Assembly: GCA_964019155.1 (NCBI GenBank)
Contig: OZ025245.1
Location: forward strand, 8,708,431 to 8,772,430
DNA length: 64,000 nucleotides
Direction: 5' to 3'
From: Osedax fenrisi
Taxonomy: Eukaryota > Annelida > Polychaeta > Sabellida > Siboglinidae
Shown here: piece after piece, positions 38,851-51,178 of the stretch
Layout of the letters: every line of letters begins with the position of its first letter
How positions within the stretch are numbered: the first letter of the stretch is position 1
Position numbers and translations under genes: made by a program
The notes under the pieces: generated by a model
What the model was told of the DNA's origin: nothing
The model's input: only the letters and a program-made list of their open reading frames with translations
Database searches by the model: none

Positions 38851-39502
38851 GTTAAGGTGGGCCGCTATGATATGTTTTTTGGAAATGAAAGCTGTATCAA
38901 AAGATATATCTACCTATATATGCAATAAAGTTAAATTAAACACTTTTTTTTTTTTTTTTAATTTTTAGTTGCTTCACATGAAGATTTAAATTTAACATTG
39001 CAGAGATACACATTTAACATGGGCTATTAATAGAATTATATAAATCCATATTAATAGTTTTATATTTATTTAATTAAAAAAAAAATGTAACATGTTATTA
39101 CTTATATATCACCTTATTATAAAAAAATTTTTTTAAATTTTTAAAAAATTTTCCCTTGAATTCCTGATAATAATATCTATTTTTAGATTTTTTTTTCAAA
39201 AGTACAAAATTTTCAAACTTCTATTTAAAATTCATTATATTATGTATAAGTATATATTTACATATATATATATACACATATTTTATTTATTTTATTAAAT
39301 TAAAAATCAAATGAAACAATAAAAATCAGATTTTATTGATTATTTTGATGAAATAATTTTAATTTTTAAATCATCAATAAAAATGTTTGCCGATGATTTT
39401 TTTTCAAAATTTTTATAAATTCTTCATACCTAATATATGTTACACCAATGCTACCAAAGAAAATATTATAGTATATATATATTATACGTGTCTCTTCCAC
39501 TG

Positions 39503-39541
<39 letters not shown>

Positions 39542-39748
39542 ATAATATTTGAAGTTGAATGTTTTACATAGGCTACTTATGTATAAAACGTATAACATAT
39601 TCACTTCACGAATAATTGATGATATTGAAGGTTACATAATGATATACATATTATATATAATGATCGTGTTTATATATCTGTTTATATTGCGTGATAACTA
39701 ACAAATATATTATCAGATATTAAGAGAAAACTGTAGTATTATGTATGT

Positions 39749-39785
<37 letters not shown>

Positions 39786-40135
39786 TATTGTGATAAACAG
39801 ATAGACCTCTACGAATATCCGACGAAACACGTATGTATTATGCGTGCGTATTTTAGATGTACATCACGTGGTTCATGCTTCCTAGTCACGTGTGATGCGT
39901 GCTCCATAGTCACGTGTGAGTATCACATGACATGTACCACGTGTACAGCCTGATTTTACAGTGTACAGTGCGTACATGGCCCCGTGTAATGTGATCGTTA
40001 ATACTGATTACAATCGTGTATACATTGGTGCTATGATGATGATGATGATGGTTTATTATACACAAATATATATATATATATATAATAGCGAGCGCTATTC
40101 TCGAATGTGTTTTAAGTAAACTCTAGTATGTTACT

Positions 40136-40141
<6 letters not shown>
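38087..40141. other. Intronic sequence, no gene recognised
   Basis: (TA)n at 38229-38306, 38802-38849, about 39508-39536 and 39752-39783. Also a T-rich stretch at about 38942-39430 and several CACGTG sites near 39866-39940. A short GATGATGATGATGATGG tract at 40029 may be the tail of a retrotransposon 3' end but is too short to assign. Confidence 0.5.
38391..38424. mobile_element. Palindromic micro-insert (AATACCTCC family)
   Basis: A perfect 34-bp palindrome AATACCTCCTATAACC / GGTTATAGGAGGTATT around a central TC/CG. TACGAGT occurs on both sides (38384-38390 and 38427-38433). Confidence 0.5.
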
Positions 40142-40168
<27 letters not shown>

Positions 40169-42872
40169 CTAGTGCGTAGTTAATAGCATAACAATAAAAA
40201 GGATATATACAGAATATTCTCTCGGTAAAAAGAATAAAATATAATCCAAATAAAAACGAAAATAAAATGTGTTATAAATTATAATATATAAGTTAAATAA
40301 ACATATTACGTAATGTAATTTTTAAGTATATCGCTTCTTCGATATATGGTTGATTTCCGTATTTCGTCTGGAAGATTATTCCACATAGATGCAGCCATAT
40401 ACCGAAAAGCCCTTCCGCCATGTTGTTTTCTGTTGATGGTAGGTAGCGTCAGTAACTTAGAGTTATAGTTTCTTAGTGGTCGTATACATTTTTTTAGATG
40501 TAGTAGGTCAGTTAAGTATCCTGGAGTATTTTTGTATAGAACAGTATGTATTAATTTAGTAAGTCGTGTCTTAATTCGTAAGTCAATTGTTAAAATATTT
40601 AGAGAAGACATTAACGATGAAATAGAACATCTATCAAATTTCCTTTTATTAAAAATAAGTCGAGTAGTAGATTTTATAATTCGGTCTAGTTGTAATAGTT
40701 GTAGTTTAGTTGAGTTAGTGAGTAAAGTAGAGCAGTAGTCAAGTCTGGAAAAAATTAAAGCATTCGCTAATAGGTAGACTGTTTTAGATGGTAGAGATTT
40801 TCGTATTTTGCATAGTTGAATAAGGTGAGTAGTCGTTGATTTAGCTACTGAATTAATATGTGTAGTCATAGTTAAGTCATTTGTTAGAGTTACTCCTAAA
40901 TATTTTGTTGAGTATTGTGGATATATTATAGTGTCATCTAAATATATCGTGGGAAAGTGAGATAATTTATTAGAAATGTTTAACAGTGTTGTTTTATTTG
41001 AGTTAAGAAATAAGTAATTAGTTGTCATCCAATTGCGTAAATCAATGATACAATTATTTAAACGGGAATTATTTATTGGTGACATAATAATAATATCATC
41101 AGCATATAAATGATATATGATTTCAGGGTAATTTAGAAATATTCTAGATATTGGAGTGATATATAAGGAATACAGCAAGGGACCTAGTACAGTACCTTGT
41201 GGCACTCCAAATAAAAGCGGTTTATTGGGAGATATGGATTTGAGTTTTATGTTATATGTTCGGTTGGTAATGTAGTCTTTCAGTAGATTTAATGCATCGT
41301 TGTTAATGTTTAGTAGCTTTAGTCGGTTTAAAAGTATATTGTGGTCAATTGTATCGAAGGCGGAAGATAAGTCTAGAAGAATTACTTGTGTAGGAGTGTT
41401 ATTATCAATGTTATGTAGGAGGTTGTCAGTTACGTAGAGTAGAGCTGTCTCAGTACTATAAAATTTCCTATATCCAGATTGATATTTATCAAAAAGACTG
41501 TTGCTATTTAGGTGGTTAATTAATTGTTTACTAATAATTCGTTCGAATATTTTAGCTAATGTAGGTAATTGAGAAATAGGCCTGTAATTTGATAGCACAT
41601 TAATATCCATATTACTTTTCTTTATTCTAGGAGTTATGGAAGCTTGTTTAAAATATGGTGGTATTGTATTCGTTTTTATACAGTCCGTAAGTAATTGTCG
41701 TATTATTGGAGTAATAAAATGATTAATTGTTTTAAGTACAGTTGTGGGGACGGGGTCAAGTATTGAAGACGAATTAGTTTGCTTGATAAGAGTAGAAATA
41801 TCGTCATCGGTAGGGTATTTAAACTTGGATAGTTGGGTGCAGTCAGTAAGTGGTTGATCATAAGTATATGGGTTATTGTTTGATAGTTTCGTCATATTTA
41901 TTTCTACTTTTGATCGTATATCAATGATTTTTGAAGTAAAATAGTTTGAGAAATCATCTGGTGTAAACGGAATATCGTTAATATTGGTTTTAGTGTTTTT
42001 GTATAATAGCTTGTATGCTATTTTGAAAGTTTTTCTTGGGTTGTTAGTAAACGTAAGTAGTTTATTGTTGTAGTATAGATTTTTATAAGTTATTAATTCA
42101 TGGCGATAAGTTGACCTTAATGATATAAATCTGTTCAAATTATCTATATAATTACTAAATTTATAGAGTCTTTCTGCTTTCCTAAGATTATTTTTAAGAA
42201 CATTTAGCGATTTGTTATACCAGGGTATGTTAGTTCTATTAGTAATAGTTTTACTTTTTATTGGTGCATGAACATTAATTAGTGAAGTTACTGAATCATT
42301 GAAGTTTGTTATATTTTGAAAACGATAAGTATTTGTAAAATCAAATTTAAATTTATTATAGTTGATTTGTGAAAGTGATCTAAATTTAATTAATTTTTTG
42401 TCATCGGTATATTTTTTTCGGAAAGTTATGTTGCTTTTTATCGTATAATGATCGGCTATGGTATTATTGATTGTATGTATATTAGAAGTAATCGTAGAGT
42501 CTTGTAAAGTCAATATGAGGTCGAGTCTGTTTCCTAGTATGTGCGTTGGGAATTTAATATGTTGTTTCTGATTTAAGGAGTTTAATATTTTATTGAATTC
42601 AATAGTATCGTGTGTAGTTAAATTCATCTTTATATTGAAATCTCCAAGTATTATTGTATTATCGTCAATAGGGCAGTTTGTGAAATAACTATAGTAGTCT
42701 GATAAAAATTCGGTTAAGTTGGAATTAGGAGGTCTGTATATTACACATATCGTTATAGTCATATAACCTGATATTATTTTAACTTTAATACATTGAGAGT
42801 CACTTAAGTTTATCTCTTTTACCATTACAGTCTGATAACACTTTCTATGAACATATATAATATATGTGTATT
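40142..42872 (-). mobile_element. CR1/L2-like non-LTR retrotransposon, 5'-truncated, ORF open
   Basis: A minus-strand element with its 3' tail (TTA)n at about 40142-40168, a 3' UTR of about 140 bases, and an uninterrupted EN-RT frame. The 5' end is cut off inside the endonuclease near 42850, next to a (TA)n tract. It is related to, but clearly distinct from, the CR1-like copies at 8975-14224 and 51050-57607. Confidence 0.82.
40306..42825 (-). CDS. Endonuclease-reverse transcriptase of the non-LTR element (5' part missing)
   Basis: Non-LTR elements of this group nick DNA with an apurinic-type endonuclease and copy their RNA at the nick. Visible from the N terminus are the remaining endonuclease part with YRPP (about 30 residues in), GDFN (about 60 in) and ADHYTI. 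A linker follows, then the RT with YRPISQLPTLAKIFERI, LLDLSSAFDTIDH (motif A aspartate encoded at 41371-41373), GVPQGTVLGPLLYSLYI, and YADD (41095-41106). The C-terminal region ends with the WNNLPDEIR block. The N-terminal endonuclease motifs (ETWL region) are missing, so the start given is only the first Met in element sequence. The frame is open upstream through (TA)n repeat codons that are not part of the element. About 840 codons remain intact, suggesting a young copy. Confidence 0.82.
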   Translation of the reverse strand: MVKEINLSDSQCIKVKIISGYMTITICVIYRPPNSNLTEFLSDYYSYFTNCPIDDNTIILGDFNIKMNLTTHDTIEFNKILNSLNQKQHIKFPTHILGNRLDLILTLQDSTITSNIHTINNTIADHYTIKSNITFRKKYTDDKKLIKFRSLSQINYNKFKFDFTNTYRFQNITNFNDSVTSLINVHAPIKSKTITNRTNIPWYNKSLNVLKNNLRKAERLYKFSNYIDNLNRFISLRSTYRHELITYKNLYYNNKLLTFTNNPRKTFKIAYKLLYKNTKTNINDIPFTPDDFSNYFTSKIIDIRSKVEINMTKLSNNNPYTYDQPLTDCTQLSKFKYPTDDDISTLIKQTNSSSILDPVPTTVLKTINHFITPIIRQLLTDCIKTNTIPPYFKQASITPRIKKSNMDINVLSNYRPISQLPTLAKIFERIISKQLINHLNSNSLFDKYQSGYRKFYSTETALLYVTDNLLHNIDNNTPTQVILLDLSSAFDTIDHNILLNRLKLLNINNDALNLLKDYITNRTYNIKLKSISPNKPLLFGVPQGTVLGPLLYSLYITPISRIFLNYPEIIYHLYADDIIIMSPINNSRLNNCIIDLRNWMTTNYLFLNSNKTTLLNISNKLSHFPTIYLDDTIIYPQYSTKYLGVTLTNDLTMTTHINSVAKSTTTHLIQLCKIRKSLPSKTVYLLANALIFSRLDYCSTLLTNSTKLQLLQLDRIIKSTTRLIFNKRKFDRCSISSLMSSLNILTIDLRIKTRLTKLIHTVLYKNTPGYLTDLLHLKKCIRPLRNYNSKLLTLPTINRKQHGGRAFRYMAASMWNNLPDEIRKSTIYRRSDILKNYIT

Positions 42873-42910
42873 GTGTATAGTATACAACATATGCATATAT
42901 ATATATACAT

Positions 42911-42970
<60 letters not shown>

Positions 42971-43340
42971 GGATATCCATAGCGTAAATATGCTTTTACA
43001 ATATATATTTTTAATATTGTACGGGCACATATACACATTTATATGCCGACATACCAGGAATGATATCGTCGATACATGTATCCGGGAAATATTGAAAATG
43101 TATACTGTAAAAGTGTATATAAAAATATATTTACTAAATATACAGTTTAGCGAGATTCCATCGCACGTGTTATGTCAGTATAATCGAGGGTTCTAGTTAT
43201 AATTATATATCTACATATCTATATATCCACCCATACATTGTCAATATAATAGATATCCAGGTATGTTCTATTGTAGTTTTTTTATCTATAGATATTTATC
43301 ATACACGATCGCGCCGTAGACTATGACGTAACAAAGGGGT
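42873..43340. other. (TA)n and AT-rich spacer
   Basis: (TA)n at about 42896-42966. Nothing else is recognised. Confidence 0.5.
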
Positions 43341-43517
43341 CCTCATTGTACCCTATTGTACCCTATTGTACCCTATTGTACCCTATTGTACCCTATTGTA
43401 CCCTATTATACCTCCTATTGTACCCTATTGTACCCTATTGTACCCTATTGTACCCTATTGTACCCTATTGTACCCTATTGTACCTCCTACTGTACCCTAT
43501 TGTACCTTCTATTGTAC
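43341..43517. repeat. 10-bp minisatellite CCCTATTGTA
   Basis: About seventeen units of CCCTATTGTA head to tail, interrupted by variant CCTCCTATTG/CCTCCTACTG units, suggesting a higher-order duplication of about 110 bases. Confidence 0.93.
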
Positions 43518-43769
43518 TAACCCACACCTATATGTATAGTTAACCTTATAGGTTTACCCTATGTGTCATATATGACAATAGGCGTTATATAATGGGTTAC
43601 TAATGGTATACGGTGTATAGAAAAGAGGTTCTAATGTATGTAAATATTATGTATTTCGAAAAAATAATCATTTTTGTAACTTATGCCGGACTATTATTTT
43701 AACAGAATTATTAATTATTAATATTATTGATCATTCATTATTATGATAAATATTAATCATGTTAACTCG

Positions 43770-43927
43770 TAGGGGCGCTTCAACATGGGGACGGGGGGAT
43801 AATCCCCCCCCCACTTTAAAATCTAGGGGGACCCCCTATGTATTGTCCCCCCCCCCCACTTTTACCACAACATTTATTTTGATTGGTTGGTCCCCCCTAC
43901 ATACACACCATCGTTCCAGCGCCCCTA
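43770..43927 (+). mobile_element. hAT-like MITE (GGGGCGCT family), copy 2
   Basis: A 158-bp element with ends TAGGGGCGCTTCAAC and, inverted, TAGGGGCGCTGGAAC. TTAACTCG flanks both sides exactly (43762-43769 and 43928-43935), an 8-bp TSD. The interior has paired G-runs and C-runs (ACGGGGGGATAATCCCCCC) able to form strong stems. Confidence 0.82.
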
Positions 43928-44352
43928 TTAACTCGTCTACTTTATATTAATATAGTGATAAACAATACACGTTAAAGTTAACTTCACATGCGGATATATA
44001 TTACGTATATCAATTATTAAATATATTAATGTAAGTTTTACACCTATTATTTATATTAGATATTTGAAATTTACAATATTAATATGTTGACAATATTAAT
44101 ATCATCTGATACTGCTAATGTAGATATTAGTTACCAAAGTATAATCCCATAAGTAAATACCTGCATCACATTATAGTGTATGCTATAGTATACCCGAAGT
44201 ATATGTAGTATACCGCACTATGGGGATTATGCTTAGAGCTTGTATCAACATCATCATCATACCTATATCATATGCTCGTTCATTTGTATGTGGTCATAAG
44301 TATCAGTATAAACATTAACTCTATTGAATAGGTATATATATATATATACATA

Positions 44353-44604
<252 letters not shown>

Positions 44605-44854
44605 AATGGAGATTCGATCACACCCATGATAGTTTTTACCCGTTATTACCCGGTGATTGATGGATGTGCATATTTCACACGGTGGCGTTAATAGTGGTGG
44701 TGCTGTATTTTAATCAAGTGGAATAGGTATAGTAACTCTCTCTTACCCTGTCACACAAAACACTATCGCACACACACACATACATACACACATATACACA
44801 TACATATATGTATACACATACATATACACATGCTCACACACATACATATACACC

Positions 44855-44901
<47 letters not shown>

Positions 44902-45046
44902 ACACACACACGATATTATTATAATAGCAAGACGAACGGTATTTTCCTTCGATCCATTATTATTTATATTGTACAATATAGAGTGTACATTCTACAGTCT
45001 ATATACATTACATTACAGATATTATACTACAGTAAACACTATACAG

Positions 45047-45096
<50 letters not shown>

Positions 45097-45612
45097 AGTG
45101 TACAATTTAAAAGTGTACATTGTATACAGTTTCGAATACAGATTACCATGGTCAATGTAAGAGATAATATATCTATATTGATCATTATCTATTGATTATA
45201 TAATCGTGTGGACATATTAGGTATAGATAACCCTTGATATAATATAGTATAGGACATGAAATATAGGTGTTTAGATATTACCCTATTATAGAAACATTAT
45301 TATCAATAATTTATTATTAAGCAGAAGAGTGACTTTATTATATATAGTACAATAAAATAAATATTATGTACACCTATATATTTACATATTTCAATTAATA
45401 TAGATATATATATTTCTATAGATTAAAATAATAGTTTATCATTCAATTCAATCCTTGATCCAGCTCTGCTATAGCACGGTATACCCGCCCCCTAAAACAT
45501 AATTAACAATAATCTATTATATTACTTAAAACAATACACAATACATGACATATTGTTAGCGAAGGTGAAAGCATATCATATAGTATTGATTACAGGGTAT
45601 TGTCAAGGATAT
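44605..45612. other. Intronic spacer with (CA)n and (TA)n
   Basis: (CA)n at about 44861-44912 within a longer CA/TA-rich stretch from 44770, and (TA)n at about 45051-45090. No gene is recognised. Confidence 0.55.
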
Positions 45613-46122
45613 CTGCTCTCTATTACTGCAATTGTTACTTTTAATTTGTTATTCGTTACTTTGTTATTTCTACTCCGAAATAGATACTTTCCAGGTATTT
45701 TTATACTTGTTCGGTATATTTAATAAAATATCAATGATATCAATGATATTTTAAAAGATATCATATATATTTATTTATTTATATAATAAAATTGCATTCT
45801 TATTTTTAATTGGATTTTATTTATAAATAATTTAGTAAAACTACGAATTTATTTATAAATAGATCAACATTTTTTTCTATCGCATTTATGTTAACATTCA
45901 ATTTAATATAATGTACATTAAATTATATTATGTTTTTGATATTATCATGATTGAAATAATTAATTTTAAAATGAGTTTTTATATTGATTTAAATCGAAAA
46001 CAATTGTATATCAAATTAAGATATGTAATCCTGTAACATTATACAATACGATAAAATCATTCATGCGAAAAATAAAAGTTTCACGAAATATTCGTTAGAA
46101 GACCATGCCCTGTCCTTTCTAG
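45613..46122 (+). repeat. Unclassified dispersed repeat, copy 3 of 3
   Basis: Starts CTGCTCTCTATTACTGCAAT and carries the end block CGATAAAATCATTCATGCG then TTTCACGAAATATTC. It is the most diverged of the three copies, with an internal expansion near 45650-45710. Confidence 0.6.
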
Positions 46123-46967
46123 TATTACGTCTAATTACGACGAATATTAATATATTACATAGCTCTCGATAAGTTATATAACACTTCGTAACATTACGCA
46201 TGCGCATCATACTATAGTTGCCTATTGTTACTCGTTACAGCGTATCCACATGTAGGGTAGGTGGCCTAGATCGTAATGTTCGCCCCTATATAAGGACGAG
46301 TGTATACATCGAACTCCCGATAAGTGGTCCGATTGTGTTAATTGTTGTACGCGAGCAGTGTTAATAGGTTACGGCGGCAATGTCAACATTGTAGTACAGC
46401 CACCCGTGTCATAGCGGTGAAGTAATTGCTTTTAATGTAATGTATTAAATAGATATGCATACATTATCCATTAACGCCTGTATGTTTATGTGTGTGTATG
46501 TGAGTGTGTGGATATGTGTATGTGTGTGTGTATGTGAGTGTGTGGATATGTGTATGGATATGAATATATATTTGGGGGGTGTACTGAATATTATATGGTA
46601 ATGTATTCATTGTATTAATTATCATGTTTAGTTATTATGCACATAATAATAGAGTGAGTGGATTGCATTATATTATATCATGAAAAGCCTATAGGCTATA
46701 GATATAGACTGTTACTTGTATTCAGGTGTGTGTATATATTATGAAATAGTATTGTATTACTAAATAAATAAATATAGTCATATAGTACACTATATATAGA
46801 TAGTAATATATATATATGGATGTGTGCGGTATATTATGTGTGCCCAACATTATGTTATATATATATTTAAATAATATAATAGCTTTTATATATTAATCAA
46901 TAAAATAATCTAGATTATTATATTATATTATAGATTTGTGTATATGTATGTATATATGTATGTGTGT
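46123..46967. other. Intronic sequence, no gene recognised
   Basis: Contains a duplicated GTGTGTATGTGAGTGTGTGG unit at about 46488-46560. Near 46313 a lone CGAACTCCCGATAAGTGG resembles one end of the pogo-like MITE, but no partner end was found. Confidence 0.45.
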
Positions 46968-47370
46968 GGTAGTGATATAAGGATGCCGAGATTTTTAATG
47001 CCGAGCCCAGAATGTTGGTTATTGATGCTTGGATGAGAAATTCATTGTCGGGAAAAAATGAGCCCGAGCCAAGCCGAGAATCTAGCCAAATGAACCAAGA
47101 CCGAATTGATACTATAGTTTCAATTACCTATAGGTAACGGAACGGGGGGATAAGTCCCCCCCCCACTTTAAAATCTAGGGGGACCTTCTATGTATTGATA
47201 CCACCCCCACTTTTACCATACAATTTATGTTGATTGGTTGGTCCCCCTACATATAAAATCGTTCCAGCACCCCTATATGGTATATAAACTATACCCTATA
47301 GGGTATATAAACTATAGTTGAGACTCTGACTGCATCGATGCTTTAGATTAGTGCATCATTAACATCACCG
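46968..47370. repeat. CCGAGC-motif repeat, copy 2, split by a MITE
   Basis: Left part (46968-47130) has TAGTGATATAAGGATGCCGAG and GAGCCCGAGCCAAG; right part (about 47320-47370) has ACTGCATCGATGCTTTAGATT. Both match 93-262. The hAT-like MITE at 47131-47275 separates them. Confidence 0.45.
47131..47275 (+). mobile_element. hAT-like MITE (GGGGCGCT family), copy 3
   Basis: Collinear with 43770-43927 (CACTTTAAAATCTAGGGGGA, TTGATTGGTTGGTCCCCC, GTTCCAGCACCCCTA). The left TIR is decayed and no TSD is evident. Confidence 0.68.
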
Positions 47371-48565
47371 CTGTTCTGTAGTACACCGGGGTGTATACGT
47401 GTATATCAAGGTTTTGTGAAGCATCCTTCGCAACATCTTTGTTTATGCGTAATTTATATGTAGCATGCGATCAAAATAGTAGACAATTTATAGTGAGAAT
47501 CCATAATCAATATAAAAACAACGATTCTTTATTTTCGAGGTCATTTATAATTGTTTACTCGAATTCATTTTTTACATTTTATATTCTATTAATGGATTAA
47601 TATAAATTTGTAATATCCACTGTAGTCCGTGTACTAATGCACTATTATATAATATATATGCGATATAGGTGTATATATTATACAATATTTACACTATGCA
47701 TAAGGTTAACATTAAGTAATCTAATCTTATACAAATAAGTTAGGATTTATTTATGGATTAAAACTAAAACCCATTTCTTGCTATTTTCGCTACCCTTCTC
47801 TCGTAATCTCGTCGGTTATCACGTTTATTGTGTACATTCTACCCTATGTACACACAGTGTACAATGTACACAATAATACGCGATAATACGGCGTACACGC
47901 GCACCGGAAGAGACACCCCCCCGCACATTCCACTCCACACTCGCACCGTGTGCACACACCACATAGTTCTGAACTATTCTGAATTACCCTCTCGCACTAT
48001 TGACCTGATATACTATAGTAGTTGATTGTGTATGTTTGTATATATGTGCATATATGCATACATATATATATATATGTATGTATTTGTGTTTGTATGTGCG
48101 TGTATGTGCGTGTATGTGTATGTGTTTGTATGTGTATGTATGCGTGTGAATAATGTTATGTAGTTTGTATGCATACATGCATATGTGTGTGTGTTTGTGA
48201 TCGGTAATATTATATGACTCGTATATGACTCATATATGATGGGTATACTATTGCTACGTGACTGTTATCTATAGTTATATATAACTGATGTCTAAATGAC
48301 TATAGTCACTTATAAGCTACCGTAACCCCCCTATATAAAGTTTCTTATTGGTATACCATATATAATTGTAATTATATTGAATATAAATCATCTTTAGTGT
48401 TCTGGCAGAAGCAGCTACTAAATAGATAACTCAACATCTTCATCTTATCTTTAATAATGATCGCGCGCACCTATCTCGATACCATATTACACTCACATAC
48501 ACTTAACTATCTATCCACCTCTCTTCGATTAACGCGTATTCACTCATGCGTATCGTCGTCAACAG
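47371..48565. other. End of the inferred intron
   Basis: Contains a degenerate member of the CAAAGATTTTCC palindrome family at about 47405-47440, GT-rich tracts at 48020-48200, and a pyrimidine-rich CCACCTCTCTTC stretch near 48515 upstream of the acceptor. Confidence 0.5.
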
Positions 48566-48790
48566 ATGTCCATAACATCCGGTTCCGAACGACTTCGCAT
48601 ACTGTCGGCGGTACGAGATCTAAGGTCGGGCGATAAACACTCACTTCCGGTCACCGGTGACCACTACCAGCCGGATGCCGGAGACGATGAAGGTCGTGAA
48701 GAAGGTGACGACCTTCGTGGTGAAGAAGCTGATGATCTTCACACCCTCCTGCGCGACGCTAGGCAGCCTCCTCCCGAATATCGGGATGAG
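48566..48790 (+). CDS. SAM-domain protein, exon carrying the end of the SAM domain
   Basis: 75 whole codons between the acceptor CAACAG and the donor GTGAGG, phase 0 at both ends. The first 20 residues (MSITSGSERLRILSAVRDLR) are the last helix of a SAM domain, with the usual basic-hydrophobic pattern, and continue directly from DTDLVE at the end of the exon at 20545-20664. The remainder is hydrophilic and acidic (GDDEGREEGDDLRGEEADD) and ends in RDARQPPPEYRDE, probably a disordered linker. The initial ATG is a coincidence of the splice junction, not a start. Later exons are expected downstream, but I found no convincing one before 64000. SAM-domain identification is firm when both exons are read together; the protein family is unknown. 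Confidence 0.72.
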
Positions 48791-48894
48791 GTGAGGTCGC
48801 GGCGATTGGATATTCCTCTGCATCGAAATAAGGTTATCCGACTTCCGGTCTCTGATAGCTCTCTCTCACCTATCGTATCTATTCTTGATATATG

Positions 48895-48941
<47 letters not shown>

Positions 48942-49314
48942 TGCTCGATTTTTATTTAATATAATATATTTTTACTTATAAAGTTGAAATGTGTGTTAAA
49001 AATAATCTAGGTTATTGAAATAAATAAAGTATAATACGAAACCTTACTTAATTTTCACTTTATACAGTTATGACTGTATACCGAACAACATAAATGATAA
49101 TAATTTAAAATATAACATAACGTAATATAACACATGTTTAAATAAATAAGAATATCGAAATCTTTTAAAAATCGTCGTAACTTAATATAAATAAAGTATA
49201 TTACTTATCTTTTGTTAGATAATAAAGGTTTTCTATGGATGTGTATATGGGTATGGTGACATCTTACAACATAGATATTACATGGATGTTGTAAGTAGTA
49301 TACTCTATATATCT
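48791..49314. other. AT-rich sequence, probably the next intron
   Basis: (TA)n at about 48899-48938, then featureless AT-rich DNA. Confidence 0.45.
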
Positions 49315-49621
49315 GGGATCTATGGCTCAGTGGGACAACCAAGAGCTAGCAAGCCAGAGGTCCTGGACTTGATTCCAGGCAGTTCTTGTTTATCAAGAAC
49401 TTAAAAACGTTCAATCAAAACACAAGAAAAAAAAGATTACTATTTATTTTGTATTGTCCGAGGCCCCTCACAGTTATTTATAACATGTATAAGTCTATGA
49501 CTTCTTGAGGGGTCCATTTGTATCCGCTATTTGTATTGTATTATCAGATTTAGGTTTGCACCAGGGTTTTTGTAGAAGCTAAAGCTTATCGAGATATATA
49601 TTTGTGATTTTAATAAATAAA

Positions 49622-49645
<24 letters not shown>
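49315..49645 (+). repeat. tRNA-derived SINE family 2
   Basis: The head has an A box (TGGCTCAGTGGG, 49322-49333) and a B box (GGACTTGATTCCA, 49365-49377) 43 bases apart, the spacing of a tRNA gene, with a T-arm-like stem CCTGG/CCAGG. The 8-base T loop and poor D and anticodon stems show it is not a functional tRNA. The body of about 240 bases includes an A-rich patch and ends AATAAATAAATATTATTATT, a (ATT)n tail. RNA polymerase III transcription would be expected if active. Confidence 0.65.
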
Positions 49646-49652
<7 letters not shown>

Positions 49653-50127
49653 TAATGATATGAATATGTATAAGTATTTACTATGTAGACTGTATTTAAT
49701 GACTGTAATGTTAGTACGCACACATTCATACCATGCATGTACAATGTAAATTGTATATTCCCTGAGGGAGTATACTTTAGTGTACATAAGGCTCCCTAAG
49801 GGTACATTCTACAATGTATTGTGTAGTGTATTATATTGTTTTATTAGCACATATTAAATAGTATACATATCATAGTATACATACTATAGGATTGTATACA
49901 TTGTAAGTATAGTATACATTGTAAGTATAGTATACATTGTAAGTATAGTATACACACGTGATATAATACTGAAGTCGTCAGATAATTCATTTAATAGCTG
50001 CAGCAAAGCGATATTCCGGTAATATATGAATGTTAACCTTTAACTAAATATTACATATATTGTATACTCGGGTATACTCGTTTATATCCCGCATATATAC
50101 TATAGATGTATATGTATGTATATACAC

Positions 50128-50175
<48 letters not shown>

Positions 50176-50249
50176 CAAAAAGTATATATATATTATATAA
50201 TATTTGTTATAGAAATATTAAAGTTATCATAATATATATAGTTACTATA

Positions 50250-50299
<50 letters not shown>

Positions 50300-51049
50300 A
50301 AAATAATCATAATACATATACTATTCATAATATACAACATCACATATTTATTATGTATATATATAAATATATTATACTCGGTATAAATATGTGGTATAAA
50401 TGTTATTTATGCAAACTATTATCTACAGGGTATCTACACATACAGCATACACACGTATGTATATATAGATGTGCATGATTTAGTGTATTTCAGGAATTCA
50501 TAACGTTATTTATATATATTCTATCGAATATGTAATATATATATATAATATTTTTTATATATATTATAAATATATAAATTTATATTTACTTTTAGTAAAT
50601 ACTCGATATAGTAAATATTTAATAATAATGTGATCGCGTCAAAGATTTAAACCTATTTGTAGGTTACAATATGTACTTATGTGTAATTCACTATTGTACA
50701 TAGTCGCACATAGCGATATGTACTACAACCCCAACCCACCGTACTTATCGTATAGTGATTACGCATGAATACCTAATAACCTTGAACCCTGATAATATTA
50801 TCTAACCTATAACTCTTCGTATACAAGTGACCTTGGCTTTTTATTATATAACTATCGTTAATTCCGATTGACGTTTTCGGTAGTCATACTCCATTCATGT
50901 ATATATTCACCGGCATCCAATTCAATTATATTAATGATACAATTATATGTATGATATAATTATATTCATGTTATACAACAATATGCCATAGGGTTAATAA
51001 CTATAGTTATTCTTCACTTATATCAGATTATCTATAGGGATAGTATATA
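49646..51049. other. AT-rich stretch without recognisable gene
   Basis: A 19-bp unit (TTGTAAGTATAGTATACA) is tandemly repeated three times at about 49899-49955. (TA)n at about 50137-50173 and 50255-50297. Confidence 0.55.
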
Positions 51050-51178
51050 TATATTTTTTTTATTTTTTTATTTTAAAATATTTTATTGACTACATAATCA
51101 CGTGGTGGTTATGGGCGTCATGAGAAGGAAACAACAATAAAATAAATAAAGTACAATAAAAATAAAGGAAAAGGTAGG

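Noticed and set aside
40029..40060. Separate retrotransposon 3' end with (CAT)n tail
   Set aside because: The similarity to the 62526-62812 3' end is limited to about 30 bases of tail.
42845..43196. Open frames full of Tyr/Ile
   Set aside because: They translate (TA)n tracts. The same applies to many short frames at (TA)n sites across the window.
46305..46335. Fourth pogo-like MITE end (CGAACTCCCGATAAGTGG)
   Set aside because: Only about 20 bases resemble the TIR, CAGT is missing, and no partner end was found.
48566..48568. ATG as translation start of a separate gene
   Set aside because: It directly follows a good splice acceptor, and the residues after it complete a SAM domain begun at 20545.
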